Part shown: piece after piece, positions 60,950-64,000 of the stretch | Layout: each line of letters begins with the position of its first letter | How positions within the stretch are numbered: the stretch's first letter is position 1 | Origin: DASQFD01 sp035633255 | Lineage (GTDB): Bacteria > Actinomycetota > Actinomycetes > Actinomycetales > Dermatophilaceae | Assembly (NCBI GenBank): GCA_035633255.1 | Contig: DASQFD010000019.1 | Coordinates: 1-64,000, forward strand | Direction: 5' to 3' | Length of the DNA: 64,000 nucleotides | The notes under the pieces: model-generated | Told to the model about the DNA's origin: nothing | Databases searched by the model: none | Seen by the model: only the letters and a program-made list of their open reading frames with translations | Translations under genes and position numbers: made by a program

Positions 60950-63175
60950 ATGGAGGTTGTCCGGCTCGTGCTCGGGCTGACGATGACCGTCGTGCTGCTG
61001 GGGGTGGCCGGTGCGCGGCTCGCCTTCCTGTACCGCGTCGGACGCTCCGGTCAGCCGCTCGAGCGTGGACGGGTGGGCGCCCCCGCCCAGATCGCCAAGA
61101 CCGAGCTCGTCGAGGTGGCCGGGCAGCGCCGGCTGCTGAAGTGGACCGGACCGGGGCTGGCGCACTTCGCCGTCTTCTGGGGCTTCTGCGTGCTGCTGCT
61201 GACGGTGTTCGAGGGCTTCGGCGCCCTGTTCAACCCGCGCTTCCAGATCCCGGTCGTCGGCAACTTCCCGCTCCTCGGCTTCGTCGAGGACCTCTTCGCC
61301 CTGCTCTGCGTCCTCGCCATCGTCGCGTTCACGGTCATCCGGGTCCGGGAGGCCCCCAAGGACCTCGGCCGCCGGTCGCGCTTCTTCGGCTCCCACCTCG
61401 GGCCGGCCTGGTTCGTCCTCTTCATGATCTTCAACGTCGTCTGGACCCTCCTCTTCGCGCGCGGCGCCCAGATCAACGCCCAGGGGGTGAACGAGGAGGG
61501 CGGCCCGATGCCCTTCCTCCGGGGCGCCTTCCTCTCCCAGGGCATCGCCCGGCTGCTCGAGCCGCTGGGTGAGACGGCCAACGAGGTCATCGAGACGGTG
61601 AGCCTGCTGGTCGCCCTCGCGGTGCTGCTCGGCTTCACCGTCTTCGTCACCTACAGCAAGCACCTGCACATCCTCACCTCGCTGCCCAACGTCGCCCTGG
61701 CCCGCAAGCCGCGGGCGCTCGGCGCGCTGCTCCCGGTGACGTCGGGCGGCAAGGAGGTCGACTTCGAGGACCCCGGCGAGGACGACCTGATGGGCGTCGG
61801 GAAGGTGGAGGACTTCACGTGGAAGGGGCTGCTCGACTTCGCGACCTGCACCGAGTGCGGCCGCTGCCAGAGCCAGTGCCCGGCCTGGAACACCGACAAG
61901 CCGCTGTCGCCGAAGATGCTCATCATGGGCCTGCGCGACCACGCGCTGGCCAAGGGGCCGTGGCTGACCGCGACGGAGTCGGCGCGCGAGCAGATGCCCG
62001 ACGCGACGAAGGCGCTCGCCGAGGTGCCCCTCGTCGGCCCGACCGGGTATGCCGTGGAGGCGCCCCTGGACGCGTACCGCGCCGCCGGTCCCGAGGCCGT
62101 GATCGACCCGGACGTGATCTGGTCGTGCACGACCTGCGGCGCCTGCGTCGAGCAGTGCCCCGTCGATATTGAACACATCGACCATATTGTTGATATGCGG
62201 CGCTACCAGGTGCTCATGGAGTCGGCGTTCCCCGAGGAGGCCGGAGTCATGCTCGGCAACCTCGAGCACGCCGGTGACCCGTGGGGCCGGGGCAACGCCC
62301 AGCGGCTGTCGTGGACCGAGCCCCTCGACTTCGAGGTCCGCGTGCTCGGCGCGGACGGGGGCACCACGGTCCCGGAGGACGTCGAGTACCTCTACTGGGT
62401 GGGCTGCGCGGCCGCGCTGGACGAGACGGCGCAGCGCACCAGCCAGGCGGTCGCCACCCTGCTGCACGAGGCCGGCGTGGAGTTCATGGTCCTCGGCGAG
62501 GCCGAGTCCTGCACCGGTGACCCGGCCCGCCGGATGGGCCACGAGTTCCTCTTCCAGATGCTCGCCCGGCAGAACGTCGAGGTCCTCAACGAGGCGGGCG
62601 TGAAGCGGGCCGTCGTCACCTGCGCGCACTGCTACAACGCCCTGAAGAACGAGTACCCGCAGGTCGGCGGTCACTACGAGGTCGTCCACCACACCACGCT
62701 GCTCGCCCAGCTCGTCGCCGAGGGCCGCCTGGTGCCGGTGGCTCCGGTCGCCAAGGCCGTGACCTACCACGACCCCTGCTACCTGGGCCGGCACAACCGC
62801 GTCTTCGCGGCACCCCGCGAGGTGCTCGGGGCGGTCCCCGGCCTCGCGCTGACCGAGATGCCGCGCACCCGCGAGCGCTCGTTCTGCTGCGGCGCCGGCG
62901 GAGCGCGGATGTGGATGGACGAGGACCTGGGCACGCGCATCAACCTCAACCGCACCGACGAGGCGCTGGCCCTCTCCCCCGACCTGGTCACCGCCGCCTG
63001 CCCGTTCTGCATCACCATGCTGTCCGACGGCGTCGCCCAGCGCACCGTCGAGGGCACCGCTCCCGCGGGCGTCGAGGTGACCGACGTCGCCGAGGTGCTC
63101 CTGCGCTCGGTCCGGCCCGACCTGGACGAGAGCTCCGCCGCCGCCGCCGTGCCCGCCCCCAACTCCGCCCCCTGA
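60950..63175 (+). CDS. etfD: membrane Fe-S oxidoreductase, EtfD type
   Basis: 741 residues. Five to six N-terminal transmembrane helices (VRLVLGLTMTVVLLGVAGARLAF, HFAVFWGFCVLLLTVFEGF, LFALLCVLAIVAFTVI, FVLFMIFNVVWTLLFA and LLVALAVLLGFTVFV) with His near membranes, resembling a NarI-like haem b domain. Then two [4Fe-4S] sites (CTECGRCQSQCPAW and CTTCGACVEQCP) and two CCG domains (CAHCYN; DPCYLGRHN with FCCGAGGARMW and CPFCITM). This is the menaquinone-linked partner of EtfBA, as Rv0338c (EtfD). An AT-ending codon patch occurs at 62163-62199. Confidence 0.9.
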   Translation: MEVVRLVLGLTMTVVLLGVAGARLAFLYRVGRSGQPLERGRVGAPAQIAKTELVEVAGQRRLLKWTGPGLAHFAVFWGFCVLLLTVFEGFGALFNPRFQIPVVGNFPLLGFVEDLFALLCVLAIVAFTVIRVREAPKDLGRRSRFFGSHLGPAWFVLFMIFNVVWTLLFARGAQINAQGVNEEGGPMPFLRGAFLSQGIARLLEPLGETANEVIETVSLLVALAVLLGFTVFVTYSKHLHILTSLPNVALARKPRALGALLPVTSGGKEVDFEDPGEDDLMGVGKVEDFTWKGLLDFATCTECGRCQSQCPAWNTDKPLSPKMLIMGLRDHALAKGPWLTATESAREQMPDATKALAEVPLVGPTGYAVEAPLDAYRAAGPEAVIDPDVIWSCTTCGACVEQCPVDIEHIDHIVDMRRYQVLMESAFPEEAGVMLGNLEHAGDPWGRGNAQRLSWTEPLDFEVRVLGADGGTTVPEDVEYLYWVGCAAALDETAQRTSQAVATLLHEAGVEFMVLGEAESCTGDPARRMGHEFLFQMLARQNVEVLNEAGVKRAVVTCAHCYNALKNEYPQVGGHYEVVHHTTLLAQLVAEGRLVPVAPVAKAVTYHDPCYLGRHNRVFAAPREVLGAVPGLALTEMPRTRERSFCCGAGGARMWMDEDLGTRINLNRTDEALALSPDLVTAACPFCITMLSDGVAQRTVEGTAPAGVEVTDVAEVLLRSVRPDLDESSAAAAVPAPNSAP

Positions 63176-63215
63176 GAAGCACCCGTCGTCCCGATGGGGA
63201 CCGAAGTGAGGAACC

Positions 63216-64000
63216 GATGACCGACACGACCACTGCCCCCGCCCCACCCACCCATGTCGTCGGCGGCGCGGGGCTCGACCTGCCCAGCCTGAACCTGATG
63301 ATCGAGGCGCTCGGCGACTTCGTCGACGGAGTCCTCGACCTCGACCGTCAGCTCCAGCTCGACCACGACGACGAGTGCCCCGAGGACATCGTGCGAGCGA
63401 TGTCCGACCCGATGACCCTCGGGGTCCAGCTCGTCTTCATCCCCGAGGCCTACGGCGGCATGGACGGCGGTGCCTTCGACTCCTACCGCGTCTGCGAGGC
63501 GATGGCCCGCAAGGACATCGGGCTGGCGACCGCGGTCTTCGCGACGTTCCTGGGCTCCGACCCCATCGTCGTGGGCGCGACGGAGGAGCAGAAGAAGGAG
63601 TGGCTCGGGGCGATCGCCGACCAGGGCGTCGTCTTCGCCTACGGCGCGACCGAGCCCGAGGCGGGCTCGGACCTCGGCGCGATGACCACCACGGCGACGC
63701 CGGTCACCGACGAGGACGGGACGATCACGGCATACCGGATCAACGGCCGCAAGCAGTGGATCTCCAACGGGTCCATCGCCGACTACTCGACCATCCTCGC
63801 GAGCACGCCCGAGGGGCCGACCTGGTTCGTCGTGCACCGCGACACCCCCGGCTTCAGCTCCGGCCCCCCGGAGGACAAGCACGGCCTGCGGCTGTCCAAC
63901 ACCGCGGCGCTCTACCTCGACGACGTGGAGGTGCCGGCGAGCGCGCTCGTGGGCACCGAGCCCGGCCGCGGCCTGGTCCAGGCGCAGCAGGTCTTCGGCT
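63216..64000 (+). CDS. acyl-CoA dehydrogenase, 3' end outside the window
   Basis: First 261 residues, starting at ATG 63216 with GAGGAA upstream. Acyl-CoA dehydrogenase features: LVFIPEAYGGMDGGAFDSYRVCEAMARKDIGLATAVFATFLGSDPI, AYGATEPEAGSDLGAMTTTAT, RINGRKQWISNGSIADYSTILA (FAD/substrate contacts), and PEDKHGLRLSNTAALYLDDVEVPASALVG. The catalytic Glu lies in the missing C-terminus. Donates electrons to the EtfBA encoded just upstream. 40 bases after etfD. Confidence 0.94.

Overview
This window comes from a high-GC actinobacterium (about 73% GC by eye, almost all codons ending in G or C, frequent GTG starts). It is most likely a Micrococcales member near the Intrasporangiaceae or Ornithinimicrobiaceae. 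The aa3-bcc respiratory genes, a menaquinone-type EtfBAD cluster, many leaderless starts and a textbook GlnR box all fit that. Gene order from about 4 to 54 kb follows the Mycobacterium tuberculosis block Rv2181-Rv2220 as I remember it, with local insertions and losses. I see no rRNA, tRNA or CRISPR array.

Layout. 1-1.2 kb: an IS630-type element, cut by the left edge. 1.2-6.5 kb (minus): an EEP phosphatase/nuclease, two ROK sugar kinases, a Cys-pair protein, an ArsA-type ATPase and two SRPBCC lipid-binding-like proteins. 6.6-16.1 kb: fadD15-like acyl-CoA synthetase, a GT-C membrane glycosyltransferase-like protein, a lipoprotein protease candidate, an exonuclease/UvrC fusion, a toroid cyclase-like protein, an AsnC-type sensor domain, trpD and a receiver protein. 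16.1-25.8 kb: the cytochrome supercomplex (ctaE-qcrCAB on plus, ctaC-ctaD-ctaF on minus) around a small metallopeptidase and an L,D-transpeptidase. 25.8-32.3 kb: a cysteine-desulfurase-like/TusA pair, aat, an adenosine-kinase-like gene, an A-type Fe-S carrier, glycerate kinase and nadA, the last two separated by a 64-bp minisatellite. 32.3-47.4 kb: GST-like reductase, M20 peptidase, gcvT, pepA, lpd, sucB, a Ser/Thr kinase, peptidase E and a Gfo/Idh oxidoreductase. 47.4-49.9 kb: a small accessory island with two GAF-ANTAR proteins and a STAS protein. 50-54.7 kb: lipB-lipA-DUF4191, RDD and glnA. 54.7-58.6 kb: a degraded zone with a HigA remnant bracketed by a duplicated glnA 3' end, an M1 aminopeptidase broken by one stop, and a frameshifted DUF2243 gene. 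59-64 kb: etfB-etfA-etfD and an acyl-CoA dehydrogenase cut by the right edge.

How it fits together. Most genes serve central energy metabolism and cofactors: electron flow from acyl-CoA dehydrogenase through EtfBA and EtfD to menaquinol and on to bc1/aa3; lipoate synthesis (LipB/LipA) supplying the E2 lipoyl domains and the glycine cleavage system; Fe-S assembly (A-type carrier, TusA), NAD synthesis (NadA) and nitrogen assimilation (GlnA under GlnR).

Main unusual signals. (1) The 8-mer CGGCATAC occurs about 37 times on both strands, in several reading frames and in intergenic DNA, against about 2 expected. (2) A cysteine-desulfurase-like protein contains no lysine at all. (3) A 741-bp insert with a HigA-like remnant sits between copies of the glnA 3' end. 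(4) A 64-bp repeat array lies between two divergent genes. (5) A patch of AT-ending codons lies inside etfD. (6) Hairpins embed both stop codons of convergent gene pairs.
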